DNA from: Subtercola sp. | Lineage (GTDB): Bacteria > Actinomycetota > Actinomycetes > Actinomycetales > Microbacteriaceae | Direction: 5' to 3' | Assembly (NCBI GenBank): GCA_025463765.1 | Contig: JAODBC010000093.1 | Location: 1-64,000, forward strand | DNA: 64,000 bases | Shown here: positions 48,937 through 57,186 of the stretch, piece after piece | Position numbering within the stretch: position 1 is the stretch's first letter | Layout: each line of letters opens with the position of its first letter | The notes under the pieces: model-generated | The model's input: only the letters and a program-made list of their open reading frames with translations | Database searches by the model: none | Told to the model about the DNA's origin: nothing | Position numbers and translations under genes: made by a program

Positions 48937-51641
48937 ACCGTCACACCTTCTTCAACTTCAGACATTCCCCCGGCGGAGGAGCCGAGGTAAGCGGCCTGCA
49001 CCAGTGGGCTCGTACGAATCTCATCCGGTGTGCCGTGGAACAGCAACTCTCCAAAGTCGAGCACATAGATTTCGGCGCACACCTTCAGCACCAGAGCCAT
49101 GTCGTGTTCCACCAAAAGGATGCCGCAGCCCCTGGTCTGCACAACCCTCAGCAGCGTCTCGCCCAACTGCTCGGACTCGAGCGTGTCGAGACCTGACGAC
49201 GGTTCGTCGAGCAGCAGGGTGTCGAACGGCCCGGCAAGGCAGCGGGCGAGCTCGACGAGTCGGCGCTGGCCGGTCGAGAGCTCGCCCGCCGAGCGGTCAC
49301 GAAGGTCTGCGATGCCGCAGAGTTCCATTGCGTACTCAGCCGCATCCCGAGTCATACGGGCTTCGGCCGGCGAGGCGAACAGCTGACCGCGCACACTCGA
49401 GCCGGCAAGACCCGATTCGACACCGAGAGCGACGTTCTGTTCGACCGTGAGCGAGTCAGCGAGCTGCATCAGCTGGAAGGTGCGACCGAGCCCGCGTCGG
49501 CCGCGCGCCGCGGCGTTCATCGACGTGACGTCGTCACCGTTCAGCGTGATCGTGCCACTCGATGGCTTCAGCAGACCACTCGTCGCGTTGAAGGTAGTGG
49601 TCTTACCGGCACCATTGGGCCCGATGAGCCCGGTGATCTGCCCGACCGGTGCAGAGAAGCTCACCCCGTCGACCGCCGTGCGACCGCCGTAACGAATGGT
49701 GAGGCCGGAGACCTCGAGCCCGGTGGCGCGCTCAGACAGCGACCAGGGTGCCGATACGGGAGCCTTGCGAACCACCGCGGCGCGTGTGCGCCCGAAATAC
49801 TTGGTGACCCAGGCGCGCAGGCGAGGCCCGACACTGCCTGGCCCGCCCTGCATGGCGGTGACCACCGCGGCCACGCCGAACAGCACATTCAGCCAGCTGG
49901 TCGCGTTGGTGTTCAGCCAGTACGCGGGGATGACCGCCGAGATGACCGCCACGACGGCGTACCACGGTTCACGGAACGGCATCAGTGCGAGCGTCGCCAC
50001 GAGTATGAGCGAGTAGTACGCGCTGTAATCCGGGTCGCCGAGCACGGCGAAGTTGACAGCCGAGCCGTACAGGATTCCCGCAATTCCCGCGATGTAGCCG
50101 GCGATGCAGATGACGATGAGCCGGGTGAGGTTCGCGTTCAAGCCGAGCGTGCGTACTGCCATCGGCGACTCCGAGAGGCCCTGCAGCATGCGGCCGATAC
50201 GGCCACGGTGAATGATCACCATCACGAGCGAAACTGCTATGAAGAAGGCGAGAACCACGAAGTAAAAGGACGTGTCGCTCTCGAAGCCCGGAGGCCTTGG
50301 CATCGGTCGCCCACCAGACGACGAACCGAAGAAGTAATCGCGTGGATAGAACATCTGCTCGAGCACTAAACCGAAGCCGAGCGTTGCGAGGGCCAGGAAC
50401 AGCCCCGACAACCGGATGGCCGGCAGCGCCAGTATCGCCGCAATCGGCACGACGACCAGCGCGCCCAGGAGCACAGCAGGCAGCCAGGGAATGCCGAGAT
50501 TCACAGTGAACTGACTGAACGCGACGGCTCCGATGGCGGCAAAGGCCGCCTGCCCCAGCGAGACGAGACCCGCCGTACGAATCAATAACCCCAGCGAGAG
50601 CAGCAGGATTGCTTGAGTCAGACCGACCGTGAAGTACGAGAGCCTGTCATGAAAGAGAAACGGCACGGCGATGAACGCCGCCAAGAGAATGACTCCCACC
50701 ACGATGCGCGAGAGTGCCGGGCCGTGCCACGGCCTTCGTGGGGCTTTCTCGAGCCCCCCCGGTGTTTCGAGACGACGCTTGGGAATTACCAGCAGCGCAA
50801 TAACGAGCACCACGAACGGCAAGGCGGACGAAAGCCCGGCGAGGCCAGGCACGTCGACCACGATCTTGGTCGAAAAGCTGACCGCGACTCCGATCACCAG
50901 ACCACCCAGATAGGTCAGGGGCATGTTGGAGAAGCCGCCGATGGCCGCGGCGCCGAATGCCTGAACGAAGATAAAGGTCATGGCCACCGCTTCGATGCCG
51001 GTCGTCGGTGCAATCAGTACGCCCGAGAGGGCAGCGAACGTCGACCCGATGGTCCACGCGAGGCGACGAATGGCGACGGGGTTCGTGCCGTGCAGAGAGA
51101 GCAGGTCAGGGTCGCTCACGATGGCGCGCATGGCGAGTCCGGTGCGGCTGGCGCGGAAGAAGACGTACAGAGCGATCACCACCAACAGCGAGAACCCGAC
51201 AATGACCAGCTGCAATACGGTCACGTTGACGCCGCCGAGACGGATGAGGGTTGTTCCGCCCGGCAGCCAGTTGGGTTGCCGCAACGGATTCGGGCCGAAG
51301 ACGATGGTCGCCAGGCCCTGAACGATGAGAATGAGGCCGACCGTTGCCACGATTTTCAGGGCAACGCGCTGCTGGGAGAGTGCGCGACTCATCCAGGAGA
51401 GCAATATGCCGAATGCAGGCCCGATCACGCCCACCGCGATGATCAGGCACAGCCACCAGGGCAGCTTCAGCTCCTGGTTCAAGTAGTAGAAGATGTATGC
51501 CGATGCGGCCGCCACCGCTCCATAACCGATGTTGAAAATGCCTGAGGTCTTATATGTGAGCACTAGACCGGTGCCGGCGAGACCCAGCACGGAGCCCGTC
51601 ACGAGCCCGGTGACGAGGAAGGGAAGCAGAGAAGCGAGCAT
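48933..51641 (-). CDS. Fused LivH-LivM-LivG: two permeases and one ATPase in a single polypeptide
   Basis: A 902-residue protein. Residues 1 to about 295 form a LivH permease (YKTSGIFNIGYGAVAAASAY), about 305-625 a LivM permease (RTAGLVSLGQAAFAAIGAVA), and about 645-890 a LivG ATPase (IGPNGAGKTTTF, LSTGQRRLVELAR, LLLDEPSSGLD). The reading frame is continuous, without stop or frameshift, so this is a real fusion. ATG 51641 has AAGGA six bases upstream. LivM-LivG fusions are familiar; all three together are less so. LivF is separate and coupled downstream. The imported compound is probably the substrate of the P450 region. Confidence 0.9.
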   Translation of the reverse strand: MLASLLPFLVTGLVTGSVLGLAGTGLVLTYKTSGIFNIGYGAVAAASAYIFYYLNQELKLPWWLCLIIAVGVIGPAFGILLSWMSRALSQQRVALKIVATVGLILIVQGLATIVFGPNPLRQPNWLPGGTTLIRLGGVNVTVLQLVIVGFSLLVVIALYVFFRASRTGLAMRAIVSDPDLLSLHGTNPVAIRRLAWTIGSTFAALSGVLIAPTTGIEAVAMTFIFVQAFGAAAIGGFSNMPLTYLGGLVIGVAVSFSTKIVVDVPGLAGLSSALPFVVLVIALLVIPKRRLETPGGLEKAPRRPWHGPALSRIVVGVILLAAFIAVPFLFHDRLSYFTVGLTQAILLLSLGLLIRTAGLVSLGQAAFAAIGAVAFSQFTVNLGIPWLPAVLLGALVVVPIAAILALPAIRLSGLFLALATLGFGLVLEQMFYPRDYFFGSSSGGRPMPRPPGFESDTSFYFVVLAFFIAVSLVMVIIHRGRIGRMLQGLSESPMAVRTLGLNANLTRLIVICIAGYIAGIAGILYGSAVNFAVLGDPDYSAYYSLILVATLALMPFREPWYAVVAVISAVIPAYWLNTNATSWLNVLFGVAAVVTAMQGGPGSVGPRLRAWVTKYFGRTRAAVVRKAPVSAPWSLSERATGLEVSGLTIRYGGRTAVDGVSFSAPVGQITGLIGPNGAGKTTTFNATSGLLKPSSGTITLNGDDVTSMNAAARGRRGLGRTFQLMQLADSLTVEQNVALGVESGLAGSSVRGQLFASPAEARMTRDAAEYAMELCGIADLRDRSAGELSTGQRRLVELARCLAGPFDTLLLDEPSSGLDTLESEQLGETLLRVVQTRGCGILLVEHDMALVLKVCAEIYVLDFGELLFHGTPDEIRTSPLVQAAYLGSSAGGMSEVEEGVTV

Positions 51642-51690
51642 GAGCAGTCCTTGGTCAGATTCACAATGGTCTGCCAATTATCACCATCGT

Positions 51691-51704
51691 GTGTTCTAGA
51701 ACAC
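51691..51704. promoter_or_regulatory. Perfect 14-bp palindrome in the divergent transporter promoter
   Basis: GTGTTCTAGAACAC is a perfect inverted repeat, 49 bases upstream of the Liv fusion start and about 150 bases upstream of the binding-protein start. It differs from both TetR operator sets in this window, so another regulator encoded elsewhere may use it. Confidence 0.5.
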
Positions 51705-51856
51705 TAGTAGGCATTCTCGACTGGTGCTAGTTTCAGCGGCAAAAGCGACAATCTTTATTCTGGACAAGTTATGTTGCTTTCATCTATGGTGAGGTCGAGA
51801 AGCATGCTGCACCATCGCAGAGTGCATACGCAGCAGAACCAGAAGGAGCCCTTGCA

Positions 51857-53119
51857 GTGTCGCAAAGAAATCCATTTAGAACGAGAGCGATCGGTGCTGG
51901 CATCGGCCTCACCGTCGCAGCTCTGGCCCTCGCCGGCTGTTCCGGCTCATCGTCAACCCCCGCCGCGTCGAACTCAGCTCTCTCGGGCGACCCGATCGGA
52001 ATCGGTGTTGTTGCATCCGAATCGGGAGCATTCTCTGATGGTGGAACTGCAGCAGCCGACGCCGCCAAGGCGTGGGAGAGTCAGACCAATGCCGACGGCG
52101 GCTTGGGCGGTCGGCCAGTGAAGGTCACTATCATCGACAGCAAGACGACTGCACCGGGCGGTCAGTCGGCCGTCTCTCAGCTCGTTGGTGACCCGGGCAA
52201 CCTCGCTCTGGTCTACAGTGACCTCGCGTCAGAGCTGCAGGTCGACCAGTTCTTGCAAGACCAGAACATCGCCGTGCTCTCTGGCGGCGGTTCGGGCCAG
52301 ACCACCTGGACGACGCACAGCAACCTCTTCAACACCTCGGCGCTCTCTGACACGGTGGTCGACTCGAACTTCTATGCCGCACAGGCCGCCGGCGCCACGG
52401 ACATGGGCTGGGGTTACTGCGTCGAAGCGGCGTCATGCCAGGGTCACATTCCGGAGGTCACCAAGCTCGTCACCGACGCCGGCCTGAAAGACGCCGGCTC
52501 TCAGCCCATCTCGGGCAGCGCAGCGAGCTACACGGCAGAGTGCCTGAGCTGGATCGGTGCCGGTGCCAATGCCATCGGACTCATCACCGCCAGCGCGACG
52601 GACGCGAAGATCGCGGCAGATTGCATTCAACAGGGTTACAACGGGCTCTTCGCAGTCTCGGGCGCGCTCGACACGAACCAGCTCAGCCAAACCCCCGGCA
52701 TGAAGACGGTCGGCGCGGTCTCTGGCTTCCCGTGGTGGGCTGACGCCGCACCGGTGCAGCGATACCGCGGTGCGATGAAGAATTATGCATCTAACCCCGA
52801 CACGACCACCGGCAACGGCCAGGCCACCTCGACCTGGGGAGTGCTCGAGCTATTGAAGAAGGCCATCGGCACGAACACCGCGTCGCTCACCCGCCAGGGT
52901 GTCATCGACGCGATGGATCAGGTGAAGAATGAAACCCTCGACGGCTTGCTCCCGCAGCCGATCACGTTTACCGCCGGGCAGCCTTCGCCTGTCGTGACGT
53001 GCTTCTGGAACTTCACCTACACAGGTGGAGACTCCAACCCCAAGTCGCTCGCTCCGACCGGCAAGTCCGGTAACGGTGCGTCGGGTGACCTGGCCTCCAG
53101 CTGCGCCACCGGTAGCTGA
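51857..53119 (+). CDS. Branched-chain-type ABC substrate-binding lipoprotein
   Basis: A 420-residue type I binding protein with a lipoprotein signal (ALALAGC, Cys28). The mature domain starts GIGVVASESGAFSDGGTAAA and continues NADGGLGGRPVKVTIID, which is typical of LivJ/HAAT proteins. The GTG start has AGAAGGAG upstream. It is divergent from the fused permease/ATPase gene and is followed by a strong terminator. Ligand specificity cannot be read. Confidence 0.92.
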   Translation: MSQRNPFRTRAIGAGIGLTVAALALAGCSGSSSTPAASNSALSGDPIGIGVVASESGAFSDGGTAAADAAKAWESQTNADGGLGGRPVKVTIIDSKTTAPGGQSAVSQLVGDPGNLALVYSDLASELQVDQFLQDQNIAVLSGGGSGQTTWTTHSNLFNTSALSDTVVDSNFYAAQAAGATDMGWGYCVEAASCQGHIPEVTKLVTDAGLKDAGSQPISGSAASYTAECLSWIGAGANAIGLITASATDAKIAADCIQQGYNGLFAVSGALDTNQLSQTPGMKTVGAVSGFPWWADAAPVQRYRGAMKNYASNPDTTTGNGQATSTWGVLELLKKAIGTNTASLTRQGVIDAMDQVKNETLDGLLPQPITFTAGQPSPVVTCFWNFTYTGGDSNPKSLAPTGKSGNGASGDLASSCATGS

Positions 53120-53130
53120 TCGAAGAAACA

Positions 53131-53164
53131 AAAAGGGCCGGCACCTTCGGGTGCCGGCCCTTTT
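53131..53164. terminator. Rho-independent terminator after the binding-protein gene
   Basis: A perfect 15-base stem (AAAAGGGCCGGCACC) with a TTCG tetraloop (53146-53149) is followed by TTTT. The A and T ends make it active in both directions, so it also ends the minus-strand ferredoxin transcript. Just after it (53170-53210) the word CTCTGTGTTCTTC occurs in near-tandem copies of about 17 bases. Confidence 0.95.
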
Positions 53165-53211
53165 ACGCGCCCTGTGTTCTTCGGCGCTCTGTGTTCTTCA
53201 GCGCTCTGTGG

Positions 53212-53427
53212 TCAGCCCGCCATGCGGATCGCCTGCATCGGGCAGAGCGAGGCAGCTGCCTCGGCGAGCTCCTCGTCGTCGGCCGACAGCTCCGGCGAAT
53301 CGTAGACGCCTGCCGCCTGCCGACGGAAGGCGAGCTTGCCGTCGTCGTCGAGTTCGAAGATGTCGGGAGCAGTGAAGCTGCACTGACCGATGTTCTGGCA
53401 CACGTCAAGGTCGACGGCGAATCTCAT
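53212..53427 (-). CDS. 3Fe-4S ferredoxin (P450-associated), copy 1
   Basis: A 71-residue ferredoxin with three cluster Cys: Cys10 and Cys16 (CQNIGQC) and Cys62 (LCPMQAI). The middle Cys of the classical CxxCxxC set is absent, as in 3Fe-4S ferredoxins that feed bacterial P450s. It lies downstream of the P450 gene at 53513-54745 on the same strand (85-base gap), so it is the probable electron donor of that P450. Confidence 0.92.
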   Translation of the reverse strand: MRFAVDLDVCQNIGQCSFTAPDIFELDDDGKLAFRRQAAGVYDSPELSADDEELAEAAASLCPMQAIRMAG

Positions 53428-53512
53428 GATGCTCTCCTCAAATCTAACTGGACAATAATTGCGATGCTGGATGCCCGCCCGGCGCTAGCTGCTCGACGCG
53501 ACGCCCGGCGAT

Positions 53513-54745
53513 TCAGCCGAAGATCGGCGCGACTTCACGGTCGACGATTTTGACACCCGGAGTGAAGCGCACGGGAATGCTGTGCGGGCCCATCACCATG
53601 GGCGCCTCGCCCATCTCGGGCCAGTCGACGGGGCCGTCGAGCTGCATGTCGGGCATCCGTCGCAACATGGCGCCGAACATTGTCGTCAGCTCGAGGCGTG
53701 CGAGGTGTGCACCCAGGCAGTGATGACGACCCGAACCGAACGTCAGGTGCGGGTTCACCTTTCGATCGATGCGGAAGGAGTCGGGATCGTCATACATCGC
53801 GGGGTCACGATTGGCGGCCGGATAGTACATGACCAGCTTGTCGCCCTTCGTGATCTGCTTGCCGCCGAGTTCATGGTCGACGGTAGCCGTGCGGCGCATC
53901 GCGACGATCGGCGGCGTGTAGCGCAGAATCTCTTCCAGCAGCTTCGGCATCAGCTTCGGTTCGTCGATGACGGCCTGACGAATTTCGGGGTACTGGAACA
54001 TCAGCAGCATGCCGGTCGAGAGCACGTTGCGCGACGTGTCGCTGCCCGCGCTGACCAGTAGCTGGAAGTCGACGGTGAACTGAAACTCATCGACGGGAAT
54101 CCCCATGATCGACGCCTCGGCGATGCGGGTGAGCGTGTCGTTGCGCGGGTGCTCTTCGCGCGTCGTCCACGCGTTGTGCGAATGCCGGCCGAGAGTCTGA
54201 ATGGCGTCCAGACCGATTCCCTCAGTGGTGCTGATGCTGCGCGTGAGCGTTTCGGCGGCGTGGAACATCTCGATCGACTCCTGCCGATCGAGGCCCATCA
54301 GATCGGCGATAGCGAAGCTCGCCATCTTGCCCGACAGGTCTTCGACGAGATCGGCGTGGCCGTCTTCGATGACGACATCGATGATCGAGTCGACCATCTG
54401 CGCCATTCCTTCACGGGCAGGGCGGATGCGCTGCAGCCCGATTTCTTTGCTCAGGAGCTCGCGATGCTCGGTATGGTGAGGAGCATCCGAGAAGATCAGG
54501 TGCTTGTGGGTCTCATCGCCGACCTGATTCTTGTCTGAAATCGCCACTGTTGGCTCGTTGGAGTACGTCTCGTGATCGAGCTCGACGGTCTTGATGTCGT
54601 CGTATTTCATCAGGGCCCAGTAACCGGGCCCGTCAGACGGGTCTTCTTCTTGCCAGTGCACCGGATCGGTTTCTCGCAGATGGGCAAGGGCCTCGTAGGG
54701 TGGCCCGTAGCGCCAGTTGCTCGGATCTTGCAGATCGACGTTCAC
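53513..54745 (-). CDS. Cytochrome P450, second copy
   Basis: A 410-residue P450. The I-helix is LLVSAGSDTSRNV, ExxR is in LEEILRYT, and the haem loop is FGSGRHHCLGAHLAR. The ferredoxin gene follows on the same strand. It is divergent from the second HtaA gene, with a perfect inverted repeat between them. The long acidic BC-loop region (GDETHKHLIFSDAPHH) is as in CYP125/142-like bacterial P450s, but the family cannot be fixed without alignment. Confidence 0.93.
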   Translation of the reverse strand: MNVDLQDPSNWRYGPPYEALAHLRETDPVHWQEEDPSDGPGYWALMKYDDIKTVELDHETYSNEPTVAISDKNQVGDETHKHLIFSDAPHHTEHRELLSKEIGLQRIRPAREGMAQMVDSIIDVVIEDGHADLVEDLSGKMASFAIADLMGLDRQESIEMFHAAETLTRSISTTEGIGLDAIQTLGRHSHNAWTTREEHPRNDTLTRIAEASIMGIPVDEFQFTVDFQLLVSAGSDTSRNVLSTGMLLMFQYPEIRQAVIDEPKLMPKLLEEILRYTPPIVAMRRTATVDHELGGKQITKGDKLVMYYPAANRDPAMYDDPDSFRIDRKVNPHLTFGSGRHHCLGAHLARLELTTMFGAMLRRMPDMQLDGPVDWPEMGEAPMVMGPHSIPVRFTPGVKIVDREVAPIFG

Positions 54746-54775
54746 TGAGACTCCTTCGTCGTAACCAAGTACAAG

Positions 54776-54801
54776 TTATGATTCAATTGTGACAATCATA
54801 A
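54776..54801. promoter_or_regulatory. Inverted repeat between P450 and HtaA genes
   Basis: TTATGATT (54776-54783) is repeated perfectly inverted as AATCATAA (54794-54801) with a 10-base spacer. It lies 31 bases from the P450 start and 17 bases from the HtaA start. CATAAT at 54797-54802 may also act as a -10 box for the HtaA gene, in which case a repressor bound here would block both promoters. Confidence 0.55.
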
Positions 54802-54817
54802 TACGAAGGAGTACACG

Positions 54818-55276
54818 ATGCCCGCGGCAATCGGACTGCGCTGGGGAATCAAGCAGAGCTTTCTCGACTATCTCTCTGGCTTGCCAGACGGGCAGGCGGC
54901 CCTGGGCGATAACGTGACCGCGGTCGGCGACAACGAATTGCTGTTCGACCCGGCAGAGGCGACTGCCTCTTTAGACGGCATTGTCAAGTTCACCGGTGAG
55001 GTGCGCTTCGGTGGGCATCGTGGCTTGCTCTTCGTTCGCGTCGCCGAGCCCTGGCTGCACATCGACGGGGGCTGCGGCCGGCTCACCGTACTCGACCCCA
55101 CGCTGACCGATGAGACTTCCCGAATACCCTTGGTCACCTTCCTCGTCGACCCCGGTGAAGCGATCAGTGGCAGCTTCGCGGGCACGCATGTTCGACTCAC
55201 CGAAGAGGGCGTCGAGATTTTCAACAACGTCTACTCCGTCGGCGAGCCGTTCGAACCCTTCACGGTCACCGCCTGA
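54818..55276 (+). CDS. HtaA-domain protein without signal peptide, copy 2
   Basis: A 152-residue single-domain protein, paralogous to 41211-41732. WGIKQSFLDYL holds Ser14 and Tyr18, and RFGGHRGLLFVRVAEP holds His67, the residues expected for haem binding in HtaA proteins. EEGVEIFNNVYSVGEPFEP at the end matches PEAVELFNDVYPAGELFDP in copy 1. There is no signal peptide. AAGGAG precedes the ATG. It is divergent from a P450 gene, which supports a function tied to the P450 systems, perhaps haem delivery or binding of the hydrophobic substrate. Confidence 0.75.
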   Translation: MPAAIGLRWGIKQSFLDYLSGLPDGQAALGDNVTAVGDNELLFDPAEATASLDGIVKFTGEVRFGGHRGLLFVRVAEPWLHIDGGCGRLTVLDPTLTDETSRIPLVTFLVDPGEAISGSFAGTHVRLTEEGVEIFNNVYSVGEPFEPFTVTA

Positions 55277-55289
55277 AAGGGCGGCTGAG

Positions 55290-56129
55290 CTAGCGCATCG
55301 ACCCGCGCGCCACGATCTGCTCGGCCCTGCGGATGACCGGGGCATCGATCATCGCTCCATCGACCGCCAGCACGCCGTTGCTGCCCGCCACCTGCTCGAT
55401 GACGCGACGAGCCCATGCGAGTTCTGTGTCGCTCGGCACGAAACCCGCATTGACCTGAGCGACCTGTCGAGGGTGGATGCACAGCTTGCCGCCGAAGCCG
55501 AGCTCCCGGCCGTGCGCCAGATCGCCGGCGAGCGTCTCAGCGGAATCGAACGCCGTGGTGATGCCGTCGACCGGCGCGACCAGACCGGCCCCGGCCGAAG
55601 CCAACACGATACCGCTTCGCACGAGCGCAAGTGCCGCGTGCGATCCCGCGTCCACACCCAGTTCGGCCGCTAGGTCTGCGTTGCCGAGGGCCAGCCTGAC
55701 GACGGCCGGCACGGCGCAGATCGCATCGAGCTCGCGCACCCCGCGCACGGTCTCGATCAAGGCGACCATTCGCGGCTCGGCGCTCCCGGCCGCGCCCAGT
55801 AGGTCGGCGACAGTCTGCAGCTCGGCCGACGATTGCGCTTTCGGTACCATGATCACGACTCCAAGCGACCGTAGCGCCTCGACATCGGCATCGTGCCACG
55901 CGGTACCCGGGGCATTGATTCGCACGAGCGCGCGGCCACCGTCGCTGAGCCAGCGCACGACGTTCTGACGGGCATCCGCCTTCGCAGCAGGCGCGACGGC
56001 ATCTTCGAGATCGATCACCACTGCGTCCGCACCGGTGGTGACAGCTTTGTCGAACCGCTCCGGCCGGTCGCCCGGCACGAAGAGCAGGCTGCGGGCGGCC
56101 GTCACATCGATCTGTATGCTCTCGCTCAT
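55290..56129 (-). CDS. CitE/HpcH-family CoA-ester lyase
   Basis: A 279-residue TIM-barrel Mg2+-dependent lyase. ARSLLFVPGDRPERF (about 12-26), VIDLEDAVAP, the Arg in RINAPGT, VPKAQSS and the Glu in LIETVRGV give the CitE-like (citramalyl/malyl-CoA lyase) active site. Its ATG overlaps the stop of the MaoC-type gene as ATGA, so the hydratase product is probably its substrate. In itaconate breakdown this pair makes citramalyl-CoA and splits it to acetyl-CoA and pyruvate. Confidence 0.88.
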   Translation of the reverse strand: MSESIQIDVTAARSLLFVPGDRPERFDKAVTTGADAVVIDLEDAVAPAAKADARQNVVRWLSDGGRALVRINAPGTAWHDADVEALRSLGVVIMVPKAQSSAELQTVADLLGAAGSAEPRMVALIETVRGVRELDAICAVPAVVRLALGNADLAAELGVDAGSHAALALVRSGIVLASAGAGLVAPVDGITTAFDSAETLAGDLAHGRELGFGGKLCIHPRQVAQVNAGFVPSDTELAWARRVIEQVAGSNGVLAVDGAMIDAPVIRRAEQIVARGSMR

Positions 56130-57139
56130 GCCATCACGACCGTGAAGACCCAGTCGAGCACGCTCGCCGTGGAACCGTCGGCCGACGCGGCCTCGACGGT
56201 AACGCGCAACCGTGCCAATCCGCCTCCGGTAGGCAGCGCATGCACGGCCTCGACCGATATCGTCGAGCTGAGCCGGTCACCCTCGTGCACGGGCCCGGTG
56301 TGGTCGCATTTGTCCCACGCGGCCACCGTGACCAGGGCAGGAAGTGCGCGGGTGGCTTGGTGCAGCGCGAGACCGATGGTGTGGCCACCGTAGACCAAAC
56401 GCGAACCGCCGGCTGCGACTTCATCGTGATGCACGCTCGCGATATTGCCGGTGAGCCGAGCGAGCTCGGGCGCACTCGAGACAAGATCAGCCCCCTCGAC
56501 CGCCCACGACTGACCGGCCCTCATGGCCTCGAAGTGCGGCCCGGGCACGAGGGCGCGGAAGGCACCGAGATTCCATGAGGCGACAGCTGAACCGAGGTCA
56601 TCGAAGCCCACGCTGCGGGCAGAGATTCCGACCGCATCGAGGTCGTCGGACAGTCCGGTCGGCGCAGCCGAGCCGGAGAGTGGCAGCATTGCGCATCGCC
56701 AATAGTCGAGTACGGGCCGATGTTGATCATCAGACGTCACGATGTGCATGGCGACGAGGCCCGTCGGAGCACGACCCTCGCGCCGGGTGTTCTCCTTCAG
56801 GGCATCGATCGTGGTCACGGTCGAGAGCGTGTCGCCGATTTCGGGAAAACGATGAAAGCGCAGGCCTCTGTAGAAAAGGTTGGCCTTGACATGCTGGGTC
56901 ACCGACGTCGACTGACCGATCGACGTATCCCAGACCAACGCCGGCGAGGCTACCGACGCCTGACCCGTGACCTCCGCTGCCAGTGTCGTGTCGAGCGAGA
57001 GTCGCAGGCGATTGCCGACGATGGAGCGATGCGCCGCCTGCATTCCGTCGGTGAGGGTGACGGCGGGCGAGTCCGTGTAGACATCGCCGACCGTCAATTC
57101 GTCGAAGTACGGCCCGCGCACGGGTGTTAAGGTTTGCAT
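56126..57139 (-). CDS. Double hot-dog MaoC-family hydratase (mesaconyl/itaconyl-CoA hydratase-like)
   Basis: A 337-residue protein with two hot-dog halves. The N-terminal start YFDELTVGDVY and the later FHRFPEIGDTL belong to the first. The second has MRAGQSWAVEGADLVSSAPE, HHDEVAAGGSRLVYGGHTI and GLALHQATRALP. The size and layout match beta-methylmalyl-CoA dehydratase and related two-domain hydratases. The start ATG 57139 follows a CATAAT box so closely that a leaderless message is possible. It is coupled to the CitE gene. Confidence 0.82.
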   Translation of the reverse strand: MQTLTPVRGPYFDELTVGDVYTDSPAVTLTDGMQAAHRSIVGNRLRLSLDTTLAAEVTGQASVASPALVWDTSIGQSTSVTQHVKANLFYRGLRFHRFPEIGDTLSTVTTIDALKENTRREGRAPTGLVAMHIVTSDDQHRPVLDYWRCAMLPLSGSAAPTGLSDDLDAVGISARSVGFDDLGSAVASWNLGAFRALVPGPHFEAMRAGQSWAVEGADLVSSAPELARLTGNIASVHHDEVAAGGSRLVYGGHTIGLALHQATRALPALVTVAAWDKCDHTGPVHEGDRLSSTISVEAVHALPTGGGLARLRVTVEAASADGSTASVLDWVFTVVMA

Positions 57140-57153
57140 AGTTCTAATTATGC
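57136..57153. promoter_or_regulatory. Palindromic promoter element between MaoC and CoA-transferase genes
   Basis: GCATAGTTCTAATTATGC has inverted five-base ends (GCATA/TATGC) and overlaps the MaoC start codon. On the minus strand it contains CATAATTAG, shared with 41159-41167 and 59594-59602. It may be a -10 box for a leaderless MaoC message, an operator, or both. Confidence 0.4.
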
Positions 57154-57186
57154 CCGTAGATTTAGCAACATATTATGGAGGCGATA

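Noticed and set aside
53165-53211. Short 17-bp near-tandem words after the terminator as a separate regulatory array
   Set aside because: Only two to three imperfect copies exist between a terminator and a gene end. This is too little to call a functional element.
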